From: Cadophora sp. MPI-SDFR-AT-0126
Taxonomy: Eukaryota; Ascomycota; Leotiomycetes; Helotiales; Ploettnerulaceae
Assembly: GCA_020747065.1 (NCBI GenBank)
Contig: JAGMVK010000009.1
Coordinates: 1,302,001-1,366,000 of the forward strand
Length of the DNA: 64,000 nucleotides
Direction of reading: 5' to 3'
This document shows, one piece after another, positions 1 to 12,000 of the stretch. The notes beneath the pieces were generated by a model. The model was not told the origin of the DNA. It saw only the letters and a program-made list of their open reading frames with translations, and searched no databases. The position numbers were made by a program, and so were the translations under genes. Each line of letters opens with the position of its first letter. Within the stretch, counting starts at the first letter, position 1.

Positions 1-859
1 AGATATATTATAAAATAGATTATACTTAAAGTCGAGTTCTTTATTAAGCTTAATCTTATAATTTATAAGTTAGTAAAATAATAGCTTATTTAAAGTAGAT
101 TTAGAAAATATATAAAAGAACTTATTAGTATATTCTAATAGTAATTAAGAAGACTTAACTAGTTTTATATTTATTATACTAAGAATTACTTATATTATAT
201 AGTCTTAATTTTATAAAAAAGTAATTAAATAGTTTATTTTAAATAGAATAGTAGTAAATATCTTATTCTTTATATTCTAAAGTATTATATAAAAAGTAAA
301 GATACTTATAGTATTAATATTTAAGAGAAGTAGAATAATTTATAAAGTAGTTTAAGTATCTTCTTAGTTTAGATTCTAAAGTATTTTTTATATTATCTCT
401 TATTCTAATTATAATAAGCTAAGCTTTTTCCTAAGAGTAAAAATAAAGTAAAGAATTAGAGTAATCTCTAAGACTAAAAGAGATTTATATTCTAGATTAT
501 AGATTTAATAGAAAAGTAAGTCTTATATTAAAGTATCTCTTTAATTTATATCTTACTAAAGTATAATACTCTTTTAGAAACTAAAAAACTTCTTTCTCTT
601 AATAATTAATACTAATATTATATTTAGTAAATTATATATAACTAAGAATAATATTATAACTACTAAGGTTTAAAAGTATAAAAAGTATTTAATAAAAGTA
701 TCTTCTTTTAATATAAGTATTTAGTATATTATACTTCGTAATAAAGTAAGTATTATTCTTATTAAACTTAGATACTTTAATTAAGTAGAGAAAAGAAGAA
801 GTAAAGAGTCTAAGGTATTTTCTAAGAGAGTAAGTAAAAGAAGTATTTATAATAGGTAG
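1..859. other. TA-rich sequence, no recognised gene
   Basis: Heavily mutated sequence left of the first solo LTR. Some frames can be read through with stops as Gln, but I recognise no conserved motif. It is probably the remains of another retroelement cut by the window edge. Confidence 0.5.
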
Positions 860-1076
860 TGTAATAAGGCGTATATTCAGAATCAGGGTGTTGCCTTAGG
901 TAACCTTAGTTGCGAGCCTTAGTAAGCTCCCTCCGCTTATAAGAGCTTCCCTTTACTTATAGAATTAGAAAAATTAAAGACTTTTTTTATCTTAAATTTC
1001 AGCTATAAGTAGCTTCTTATATTTTACTCCTAGGTTTAGTAATCTACTTAGTTTTACGTTATCCCAGGTCTTTATA
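860..1076 (-). repeat. Solo LTR, family A, copy 1 (217 bp)
   Basis: One of three copies of the same 217-bp sequence (others at 17739-17955 and 37763-37978). Read on the minus strand it begins TRTAAAGAC, has TATAAGCGGAGGGAGC in the middle like a promoter, and ends in a TG/CA-type end, so an LTR is the best explanation. GTAG occurs directly on both sides (856-859 and 1077-1080) and may be a 4-bp target duplication. No internal region or partner LTR of this family was found in the window. Confidence 0.65.
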
Positions 1077-1098
1077 GTAGTTCGTATAATTACGTAAG

Positions 1099-1272
1099 TG
1101 TCGCAGATTACAGGACTTAAGAGTTATAAGAGGTAACTAGATATAATATTATAATAGAACTAGTAGCTACACTTTTTATACTTAAGTTTAAAGCTTTTTT
1201 TAAATCCTCTTTTCTCTTTATCTTTTCTACTTTATATTATAGCTATTAATAAACTTCTATTAAGTTATTATA
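1099..1272 (+). repeat. 5' LTR of gypsy element G1
   Basis: It aligns end to end with 14849-15022, same length of 174 bp, with differences that are transitions. It ends in a pyrimidine-rich stretch followed by TTATATTATAGC, shared by both copies. Confidence 0.8.
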
Positions 1273-1455
1273 TTAGAAAAGACTACCTTTACTTATAAAA
1301 GTCTTAATATCCTTAGCTAATTCCTTAAGTACTTATTAAGTATAATTAAGTTATACTTTTAGCTCTCTTTTCTCTCTCTCTCTCTCTTATAGTATACTTA
1401 TTTCCTTAAGTACTTTTCAAGTATAGTTAAGTTATATATTATAAAGTACTACTTC

Positions 1456-1670
1456 TGTTGGTCCACAGGCCCATACAGGACATGTCTCAGCTAGAATAGG
1501 AGGTAGGACCACTTGCGGAGGCGATTCGGTGGCGTTTCGGAGGTAGTATATAGTCTGGCATCTCCCGCCCCCTCTTAGAAATACACAGATTTTCTACACT
1601 ATTAAGCTTGATATATATATATATAATATTTACGTTTGATTCTTAGCTTATATTCAGTATTGAACTAACA
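1456..1670 (+). repeat. 5' LTR of copia copy 1
   Basis: 215 bp, starting TGTTGGTCCACAGG and ending GAACTAACA. Compared with the 3' LTR I count twelve differences, all transitions. In every case this copy has the A or T, so the 5' end of the element was mutated more than the 3' end. Confidence 0.95.
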
Positions 1671-1969
1671 CTAATCAGTAGTTAATATGAACTACAGACA
1701 GATAGGTCATAGTAGGACAAGCGGCGACTTAACGTTGAGTACTTAGCTATACTTTTCGGGCTATCTTTGAACCTGAAATTAACGATTAACGATTCAGTAG
1801 GAGGAGACTAGTATTACGTTTAGACTATAAATCTCGTACAGCAGTACGTATAATAACAGCGACGATTCCTCTTCGATAATCGTTAAGTTAATTACTTAAC
1901 TTTAGCTAAGGAGCTTCTAAGCAAAAATCAGGTATTAGTTCCGGGACAACTCCGAATTAAGTACGAATC

Positions 1970-4900
1970 ATGACCGAAGAAACACCAGTTACTTCGGATC
2001 AGGGTAAGAGAGAGGAAGAGATAGCTACGGGAGTAGAAGCGGAAGCAGTAGCGATGTAGTTAGGACTGCGACTAGTAGAGACGCTACTAGATAATACTAT
2101 AAAGCTCTCGTAAGAGTTTCGAAAGAACTTCTACGATAGCTATTCTAAGGGCGAATTCCTATTCCTAGACTTTTAGGAATATTTCGGAAATTAGTCTCTA
2201 AGCTACTTCGCTCGTATTAAGAAGGTAGAACGAATATACTTACATGATACGTTATAAGTAAACGGCGTGTTCGTACGGAAGGATAAGATACTAATTATAA
2301 TCGCACTCGCTTAGATAGCTCGAGCTGAAACTAACTTTTAGCCGGAAGAATAGCTAGAGTTACAGATTCAGAACGCTCCTAATACAGTACCGGACTATAT
2401 TCAGAACCCTTGCTAAGCGATAGCTTCGATTACCTAAACACTTTATTAAGGAATGCTACTACTATCTCAATATAATAAGCTAACTATAGTGATCGATTCT
2501 ACTAAATTAACTCCTTTAGATAAGGAAGAGGGATTGCGCTAATATATTCCGTTAAGGAGTAATTTCCTAAGAGCTAAGGTATCTCAGATCTCAGACTATC
2601 TTATAACCCTTATCTATATAAGGACTATTATTTTAGACGACGATCTATACGCTGCGATACTATTAGTTCGTATAAAGAGAGAGTTCTTATTTACCCCTAG
2701 GAGAGAATCCCTAAATATAGCGCTAAGGTAGAGACCGAACGAGAATCTATTACTAAACCCTATACTAATTCTAGAAGTGTACCTACGGGATAGATCTTTA
2801 CCTCTATTTACAGTACTAAGAATAATCGGACTATATACGGAATAGATACGGCTACCTTAGTATATTATAGAAATACTAACGTAGGATCAATCGAAATCGC
2901 TAGTAAACCTTAGTAAGATGTACACTAAAGAGCTTTAGTATAGTAGGTCTAAAGATTACTTAGATGAGAAACTACATATCTTTACTGACTTCTACTAGAA
3001 AGTAGGTGTTAATTATGATATTTAGTACTAGGTATTTCCGATGATACTCCGGGACGGAGTATCTACGTACTATTACTAGTACTTTCAGAATAAAGGGTAT
3101 AACTTTAACGAACTTATTAAAGTAATACGTACTAATTTTAAGACAGAAGAGAGAGCTAACTAATTCCTTAGCTAATAGTTTAGCTTAACCTTCTCGTTAT
3201 TTTAAGCTGAACCTTACTAGAAGGGCAGGCTAATTCTAGTCTAGTTAGAGAACTTTACTAGAGAACTACAGAGTATCTAACTTAGTCTTAAAGACGATAA
3301 TATACGGAACGATAAAACTTTACGCGATAAACTTATACAGGGAGTTTCAGGTAACTTACTCTTTAAGATAGTACTGTTTTAAGTACTACTAACTTTCCTT
3401 ATATTAATAGATAGTCTTCGTACGGCTCTAAGCGTGGAAACGACTTATAAGCCGGGATCACGAGTCGGTAAATACACCGATTTAGGGCCGAGTTGATACC
3501 GTGCCTACGTTGCGGACGGGACGGCCTACTACTCGGACCGAAAGATGAAGTTTTCCGTAGGTAATAAACGCGGAACTATATTTAAGCCTAAGCTAGGTTA
3601 TATAAGGTATATCGTCTGTAAGAAGATGGACTGCCACAGTAGCCGCTATTCTAACGAGGAGCAGGCAGCCTCTAAAGCGCGATACTTTACTACACGAAAA
3701 GCTGAAGGTAGGAAACTTATAGAGGTATTATTTCAAGCTTACTTAGTATATACAGAGGGAGTTGGATCAGGTTCGGGGGATATTCAGGGTTAGTTAGGAA
3801 GAGATAACCTAGATAACCCCGATAATTAAGACGCTTCTTCTAGGATTAATAAAACCTTTATAGATTCGGATAGCGGATACAGCGATAGATCGGCTAACTT
3901 TATAATTATATTTAGTACTAGTGAGGTAATATACGATACGCGGGAAGTAATGGAATAACTTAAAGAGAAGAAGGCTACTTATATCCTGGAAAGCCGGATT
4001 CAGAAACTTCTAGAAAATGAGGCTTATACGACTTAATGGACGGACTATTTCTTCTAAGGTCTTCTTATTAATATAGGCGCTTCTAATAAAAACGTTAGAG
4101 GTCTTAATTAATTACGTGCGTTATAACGGATTCGAAATGTTAAATACGATACTAGCGAGTCGGGTAAGAGTCGGATTAAATTCGGAGCAGGTTCACGACC
4201 TTCCCTTGGAATTACTATAGTAGAGACTCTAGTTGGGGTTTTGAATTTCCATATTATGGATTCAGACGTACTATTCCTGCTCTACTTATAACAGATGGAT
4301 AAGATAGGGGTATACTACGACAATATACAGAATGTATTAGTTCAAGGTAATAAGAAGTACTTAATTGTGCGAAAGGGTAATTATCTATAGCTACTCTTAG
4401 ACTAGAATTATTAACTTATCGATTCTTCGAACAGTACTATTAACAAGTGCTACCTAACGGAGATAGAGATTCGCTGACTATATAGGAGATTCAGCTATCT
4501 ATCGGTATAACAGTTACAACACTTATTAGATTAAGCAAGCTATGATTCCGATTCCGAGATTATATTACGAGTTAAAGAGATATATGAGTATTACTAGAAA
4601 CACGTAGACGCTTTATATCGCTTTCGCTTTAAATTACAAGACGATATTAACTTTAATCATATAGTCTATATTAATATAGTATAATTTAGGAACTGATATG
4701 CACTTCATATAGTCGATAAGGCTATAGGGTTCGGAGCTACGAAACTGCTCCGAAGGCGCCTCGGATTAGCTACGGCTCAGGCTACCTTTAATGCTTTTAA
4801 GTTAGTATAGATAGATATATATATTAGGCCCCTAGACTTCGTTATCTATAACTATAGAACTAACTTTAACTCTAAGGAGTTTCAGGGAGCACTTAGAGTA

Positions 4901-7324
4901 GTAGGAAGTACACTAAAGCTTATTCCCGTGGAGGCACACTACTTAGTTAGTAAAGTAGAACAGTATTATTATCCACTTAGGTATACCTATGAAATCGTTA
5001 TAATAGAGCATCCTGATCTAAGCGACGAGGATCAACTATAAATAGCTATTAAAGCTGTTAACAATATAGCTAGACTGAATAGCTTAATTCCTACACTACT
5101 TATTTTTAGAGCTTACCCTAGAATAATAGAAATAGATCTTCTAAACCCGTCTATTTAGTAACGTGCGGAAACTATTAAAAAGGCTATGAAAGAAGTACGT
5201 AAGGTGCATACTAAACACTAAGCTAACGATACGCTAGTAACTCATAACAGCCCCGGTACAACGTATATTTATAATCTCCGGCTTTAAGATTAAGTTTTAG
5301 TATAGCGAGAAAAGAAAGGCTAGAGAGGACTATACATTTTCTTAGGAATAGAAGGCAAGGTATACAGGATTAATATAGATAACAGTAGAGTACGTATATT
5401 CCGATCAATATCTGTACGCTTATTTAAAATAGATATATCTAGCGTTAAATAAAAGAAAGAAAAAGTGCTAGATATAACCTATAAGCTTAGCTCACTAGTC
5501 CGAAAAGCCCACGAAATAGCACCGAAACCCCCCCGAATCACAGTTAAGGTCCTATTTATAAAACTAATCCCGGGACTACTAATAATTAATAACGACTACG
5601 ATACTAACATGTTTCTAACTAAGAAGGAAATAAGGGATCAAGGGCTATCGATTAAGCTACATGTAGAGGGTAAGATTACTACACCTAGCCCACTATTCCA
5701 GTAGTCCCGTCGAGTTAAGTATAAGGCTCTTATTAAGAGAGGCGTTTTTATACCGATTTCCAGAAATAACCCTAGAGTAAGAGGCCACCGTATCTTCAAA
5801 TCAAGAATAGTAGACGAAGTAAAAGGTAAGGAATCATTAATACTATACGAGAAATTAAAGCTTATTATCTAATACTTCAACGATAAAGGCAAGAAAAAGA
5901 TATTAACTTAATCTCTAACTATTTAATAAGTAAGTCAGCGATTAATTATATCACTAGCTACTACTATGAGATATCCGAATTAGATCTGAAAGAGATCCGA
6001 TATATATCTAGTAATTTAGGATATTACCTAGACCTATATCTAGTTAACAATAAAACTTCTTAGGAATATCTTTACATAGCTACCTAAAGAGATCGTAAAT
6101 AAGTTCCCTCCTAATACGATATTTATAGTAATACTTCCTCTTTATAGTATACTAGAATCCGGAAATCACTAGTTTAATACCTACTATAAATATCATATAG
6201 AAAAACTTCAAATAGAAACATTAACGTACGACCCTTACTTACTAATCAGTACCAAAGACAGCCACGATTTTAGGATTATTAGAATATAAACAGATAACAC
6301 GTTAATCCTCGGAGATAATAAATTCTTAGCACGAGAGTAAGAAGGGATTACGAAAGCTAATTTCTTAATAAAACTGATTCAGGTCCTAAACCCCTCTGAA
6401 TCTATTACGTTTAATAGATATACTATCACTTTAGCCGGGAATAACATCTATATATCGTAGAAAAGTTAAGGAACGAGATTAAAGTTAATTAATATAATAG
6501 CGCTAGATTATAAGAAAGCATATATGGAACAACGAGCTCGCGGCGCGTATATTGCAATAATCTGTTAACTTAAAGCTACCTTTAATTTATCAGTAGCAGC
6601 GCAATATCAGGATCTAATAGTAGAAGACACGAAGGCCCTGAACTAACGTCTTTAATAGCAAATAGATAATACGGAGAGAGGTTTACAGTATATACTAGTA
6701 GACCTACACTCTGCCAGACTTTACGTCTTTATTAATAGATTATTTACTAATAATAAGGATCTAAGCTCACAGATCGGGTTTCTAGTAATAATCAGATTAG
6801 AAACGGAGAGGGATTCGGAATTTACCCTCTCTGGTAATATTATTCATGTAAGCTCTATAAAGTGTAAGAGAGTAACGCGTACTATACTCGCTTCGGAGCT
6901 ATATACTATAGTAGCAGGAATCGATATGTTAATTACTTTGGGAACTACTGTTAATATGGTAACGGATAAGCTTGGACTCCCACGGCTTCCAACTGTAGTA
7001 TGTATAGATTCCTTATCTCTTTATAAGTGTATTATTAAACTTAGCACTATAAAGGAGAAGCGTTTAATAATTGATATTATGGTAATTCGGTAGTTATATA
7101 AGCGCAGGGAGCTAACGGAGATTCAGTGGATTAATAGCACTAGTAATCCTACTGATACTATAATAAAGACAGCACTAAATAAAGCTCTCTAAGAGCTAAT
7201 TAACACTAATACCTTAACTATGAAGATAGAAGGTTAAGTTTAGAGGCCACTTGATGTTGATTTAGAGGCTCGTTTAACTCATGATCCAGACTTACGAGTC
7301 GATAGGATTAATTCAGGGGAGTAA
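1970..7324 (+). pseudogene. Copia copy 1 gag-pol polyprotein, inactivated by RIP
   Basis: ATG at 1970 to TAA at 7322-7324 is exactly 1785 codons, and every recognisable segment lies in this one frame, so there is no net indel. Order: Gag with a zinc knuckle of the form C-x3-DC-x4-Y (about 3610-3650); a protease region near 4080-4300; integrase with a zinc-binding-like segment, core and GKF-like region about 4450-5250; reverse transcriptase about 5700-6500; RNase H about 6660-7190. Many internal codons are TAG or TAA in place of Gln or Trp. The reverse transcriptase catalytic pair reads TDN instead of TDD near 6291, a G-to-A change. The family is known as Ty1/copia from domain order and motifs. 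The copy cannot make a product. Confidence 0.9.
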
Positions 7325-7615
7325 TAGAGGAGTTTCAGATAAGAAGCAGTTTTTCCTTTATTATAATTTCCTTATAACCCTTATTAATCACTTGCAAGTA
7401 TTTTCATTTCTATTTAAGATACGGAGGAGAAAACAAGTTTAATTTATATTTAATTACCCTCTGATTTAAAGCACTAACGAGCGGCCTTACGATAATACTC
7501 TAATAGAGACTAAATGCCGGTTTCACTATAAGGGGCTACTCCTATACACCGGTATAAAGAAAGTGCCGCTACGAAGAACTAGCCACGAAGCCTTTCCGAA
7601 ACAGGGCCTATTCCC

Positions 7616-8413
7616 TTAATCGTAGGCAGCTCCTAAATCGACTAGCTCAGCGCTAGTTTCCTCTACCTCCGCGCTACCTAGGCGTCTTCCACCCCGAGTT
7701 CTCTTTACCCGAGGGGCCGGGCTAGCTCCCTTATTATCTCTATCTCTATCTCCATTATCCCCCGTAGGGGTCTTACGCTTGACACCACTACGACGAGACA
7801 CAACGGAAGCTACAGCCTCCTTAACCCGCTTCTCTATACGGGAGAGGATCTGCCCGCAGTCCTATAGAAGTTTTAGCCGGACAGGAACCGGAGTATATTC
7901 AGTGAAGATTCAGAACAAAAGAAAAGGGGATTACCTACGAATTGACTTTAGGCGAGATCCGCCATCCCAGCACGGAGAGCACGAGTCTCCTCTAATAACG
8001 CTAAACTCATCTTATCCCGAGTCTTTGGCAGCTCGGCAGCCGCAACCCGGAGTTCTGCATCGATAGCTGCAGCGGCAGCAGAGACGGCAGCAGCATCCTC
8101 ACCAGCGAGGGCATGGGTGAGTTCTTGGTACTCGGCATCCAAGAACCAGGGGATCTACAAACGGGTCAGTTACGGATCACATTCGGGGTAGTTCAGAATT
8201 TGGGATTAGAAAAAGGGAGGGGGGGGTACCTACGGGATTGCATGGGGATTTCTTTTCGGCACAGTACGAGCATTTCTTGCTCTCTCGCTTGTTGAAGGAG
8301 CAGACGTGGTTCGATTTCTTCGCTAGGAGTCGGACGCAACGGATGCAGTGGTTTCGGTGGGCAGCAGCGAGAGCTCCGAATGGTGTTAGTGCAGGCACTG
8401 TTTGTGTTAGCAT
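7616..8413 (-). pseudogene. Spliced antisense accessory gene inside copia copy 1
   Basis: On the minus strand, ATG at 8413 opens a frame of three exons: 8413-8234, 8154-7939 and 7861-7616 (60, 72 and 82 codons). Introns are 8233-8155 (GTAGGT...TTGTAG) and 7938-7862 (GTAGGT...CTATAG). Both joins are in phase 0. Exon 1 has a Cys/His-rich block, C-x2-C, then H-x-C, then C-x2-C-x6-C, like a zinc cluster with basic spacers. Exon 2 is an Ala-rich, probably helical segment. Exon 3 is basic (VKRTRGGRR) and looks nuclear, with an acidic tail. The only stop inside is TAA at 7950-7948, one transition away from CAA. I do not recognise a named family. It could be an element regulator or a captured host gene. 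The coding reading is strong; function is inference. Confidence 0.72.
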
Positions 8414-8872
8414 CCGTTTCACTACTGAACTACCTACGATTCTTTTGAATTTCTATACTTACTTTTGCTTATTTGATTTGGTACGGACTACAGCAAAATA
8501 TTAGCGAATATCTCTCGAGATCGAAGGTTTGTACACTTACAAGTGGTTCTTTGATGTTTGCTTAAGGAAAGAGAGCTTCAGAATAGAGAGAGATCTCGGT
8601 TTTGTACAGCCAGCGATGGCCTCGCTTAGCATTTGTTTACTTGCTATTGTCTTCCGACGGGCCGCATCAACCACTTCCGACGTACAGCTTTCAGGCCACA
8701 ACCGGAGGTCTTTCGGACTATGGTACTTCCGTGGCTCCGTACTTGGTACACCTATTTTACCTTCTTTGCCTACATGGTCACTCTTTGCAATTTTTTTTAC
8801 AATTGGAATGGAGATTCGCTTCTGTAATGGAGATTCGCTTGGAAACTGTCTTTCCAAAAGAAGATTTGCCGG
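8414..8872. other. Segment between antisense gene and 3' LTR of copia copy 1
   Basis: This is less mutated than the rest of the element and gives long frames on both strands (for example 8529-9056 plus and 9022-8537 minus), but both run into the LTR and show no motif. It is probably the promoter side of the antisense gene. A 15-bp direct repeat, AATGGAGATTCGCTT, occurs at about 8806-8820 and 8825-8839, and is also visible in copy 2. Confidence 0.55.
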
Positions 8873-9087
8873 TGTTGGTCCACAGGCCCATACAGGACAT
8901 GTCTCAGCTAGAATAGGGGGTAGGACCACTTGCGGAGGCGATTCGGTGGCGTTTCGGAGGCAGTATATAGTCTGGCATCTCCCGCCCCCTCTTAGAAATA
9001 CACAGATTTTCCACACCATCAAGCTTGATATACATATACATGATATTTACGTTTGATTCTTGGCTTATATTCGGTATTGAACCGACA
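8873..9087 (+). repeat. 3' LTR of copia copy 1
   Basis: 215 bp, TGTTGGTCCACAGG to GAACCGACA, followed by the ACTTC target duplication. This is the best preserved copy of the LTR in the window. Related copies are at 1456, 18161, 25555 and, truncated, 50324. Confidence 0.95.
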
Positions 9088-9092
9088 ACTTC

Positions 9093-12000
9093 TCTCTTAT
9101 TATATTAAAAAACTTTTTTTAGATAAGCGGAATTAATTCTTTTAGAAAATCTAATAAGATTTATTATAGCTCTTTTAGAGCTTTCTTCTTTATCTATTTA
9201 TTAGTATTTCTCTCTTTTTTAATAGTTAACTAATTATACTTTTCTTATACTAATGAACCCTTTACTATTACTTAGTCCTCTCTTTATATTCTCTCTTATT
9301 ACTAAACTAAAGAGCGTAGATAGAATAATCTTATACTACTTAGCTTATACTTTAATATTATATCTCTAATAAATAATAACTTTAAGAATAAGAATACTAA
9401 GTAGATTTTAGTTATATAACTAGAGTAAACTTAAAAGGACTTCTAAAAGTTATTAAAGAAACTAAGTAAGTAATAGGATAAGTAAAATAAGGTTATATAA
9501 TAAGTCCTTACTTTTCTAAAGTAATTAAATACTTAGAATTCCTCTAGTAATAATAGAGATTTAAGTAGTAATAACTCTTCTATTAAAAACTCTAGTCCTT
9601 CTTATCTTACTAATTAAGCTTATTACTTAAGTTACGGAAAATATTCTTAAGAACTATATATTAATAAATTCTCTAGTAATTCCAAGGGCCTAGAGTAATA
9701 TACTTAGTCTATATTAATACTAAGTAAGCTAGATATTAATTCTAACTATTACTCTAATAAAAAGTCCTATATTACTATAGTATATAACTATACTAAAGGA
9801 GATACTTAAGGCTACTTACTACTATACTTCGAATAAAGAGTAATAGAACTATTTACTAATACTAAGGAAATAATTAATTACTTAAGTAGTATTTATAGTA
9901 ATACTTTTAAGTAATAAGATATAGTAATAGTCTTAAATAAGTTATAAATGTCTCTAATAGAATTATTTATAGAATACTACTTCTACTTTCTTAAATTAGT
10001 TTAGAATACTTATATCTCTTTTAATAGATATTTTATAACTTATTTTTATAACTCTCTCTACTTATCCTTATAAGATTAAGTTATATATAAGTTCACTTCT
10101 AATAGAAGTTTCTAAGATTTTATCTCTACTATAAATTTCTTAAATAAAGAGGTTTATTATATCTAAGAATAATACTACTAGAATACTCTTCTAATTTATA
10201 TAATACTTTTATTTACTTAAAACCCTCTAACTTTATTCTTACGAAAAGATATACTTACTTTTCCCTTAGTAAATAATACTACCTTAGCCCTTATAGTTTC
10301 TATATCTCTTTAATTACTTCCTATAGCCTTTAGCGCCTAAAAGCTTACTACTTACTAGAACTATAAGAAAGTAAGATATATAGCTAGAGATTATCTTAAG
10401 CTTTATAATCCTATTAACTTAAGTGTCTTAGAAATTAAAGTATTAGAATAGTTCTTAAGTAAAGACTTCTTTAAAGCTAATAAAGACTAAGAGAAATTAG
10501 AAGATACTACTAATTTAGAAAACTAAAGACCTTAAGAGAAAACTCCTTTTTAAAGTAGATAATTAATTTCTAGAAGATTAATATATATTAATTAATAAGT
10601 AATAAAAGTTTTACTATTTCTTATATACTATTTTATAATAGTATTAGAATTATTCTTCTTATATTATTTAACTCTAAAGTAAGCGGATTTACTTTTATTA
10701 ATACTAAACTTACTAAAGATCTTACTAAGAAGTTTAGTATTACTCTTACTCTACTTCTTAATTTTATATAAGTAAAAAGTTATAATAGCTAAGCTAATAA
10801 TATTATATTATATATTATCTTTTTAAATATATTAATTAATTATTAAGTTCAGAAATGAATCCCTTTTATATTATTAGACTTTAGAAACTATAAGATTATC
10901 TTAAGATAAACTTAGATAATCTACTTTAATATATAACTTAATATTAAAGACTAAAGCTTAATATAGTCTTATAATAAAGATATCCTTATAATACTCCTAA
11001 GACTCTTATATACTACCTGCGATACTATATAATTCCTAAACTTTTATAATATTTAAGTCGCTAATTAGTAAGATATCTTTTAATAATAAGTAGTGATAAA
11101 TAAGAAAGACGCTACTCGACAGACTTAAGATATTATTATAGCTACTACTTATATTACTAATAAATAGCTAATAAAGCTATAAATTATAGATCTATCTTCT
11201 TATAAGCTTTAATATATATCCTTATTAACTACTATATATTATACTACTTACTAAGTAATATAAAAGGAATACTATAGTACTAAATAACTTCGCGACTAAT
11301 ATTATTAGGAAAACTAAGTTATTTCTTATATATATCTTACCTATACTTAAGTAGTAGTAACTACTAGTTTACTTTAGTAGATAAAAAAAGAATTTTACGA
11401 TCTTATACTTAATAAAGTTCACTTAGCTACTCTTATATAAGGAATTCCTATATATTAATACTTAACTTTAAAATAAAGAACTTTACTAAAAATAGATATT
11501 ACTAAGATTAATATAGTAGCTTTCTATTATACTCTCTACTAGAAGAAGTTAGAGTTCTTTATAGTTATATTAAGTAAGATAAATAAGGCTATTAACTAAG
11601 TAACTTAAAAAGCTAAGCTATAAGTATCTCTTACTAAAGAGAAATCTTATAAAGATATCTTATAAAAGAAACTCTCTCTTTAGTACTAAGATTATACTAT
11701 TATATTCTCTAAGACTACTACTAATACTTTCTCTAACTTAGTACTAGAGCTAAACTATAAGATTAAGTTAGAAACTGAAATTAACTATAGTTATAGATTA
11801 TTATATTAATAAAGTAAAGTAGAACTTTAAGTAATAAAGAAATATTTTAAGAAGAACTTTAATAAGAGTTTTATTATCTTTAATTACGCTTCTTTTACTT
11901 ATCTTACTTTATTTATTAAAAAACTAAATAATAGCTTATACTTCTATATTAATTACTAAAAACTAAATAAGATTATATAAAAGGATTAGTACTTACTACT

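Larger units (their letters stand above)
1456..9087 (+). mobile_element. Ty1/copia LTR retrotransposon, copy 1 (full length)
   Basis: A complete 7632-bp element with 215-bp LTRs (1456-1670 and 8873-9087), TG...CA ends and a perfect 5-bp target duplication ACTTC at 1451-1455 and 9088-9092. Internally it has one gag-pol frame on the plus strand (1970-7324), then about 1.5 kb without pol homology that holds a spliced antisense gene (7616-8413). Copy 2 at 18161-25769 has the same layout, so the extra segment belongs to the family. The element is inserted in the leader of gypsy element G1. Confidence 0.95.

Noticed and set aside
1094..1098. Target duplication of gypsy G1
   Set aside because: Left GTAAG and right ATCTT do not match even allowing for transitions.
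1671..1700. Possible primer-binding site after the copia 5' LTR (CTAATCAGTAGTTAATATG)
   Set aside because: It does not match the 3' end of a tRNA, and a half-tRNA match to initiator Met is too weak after RIP to claim.
8529..9056. 175-codon plus-strand frame and a 161-codon minus-strand frame at 9022-8537
   Set aside because: Both run deep into the 3' LTR of copia copy 1, have no motif, and exist because this segment escaped RIP and is long and stop-poor by composition.
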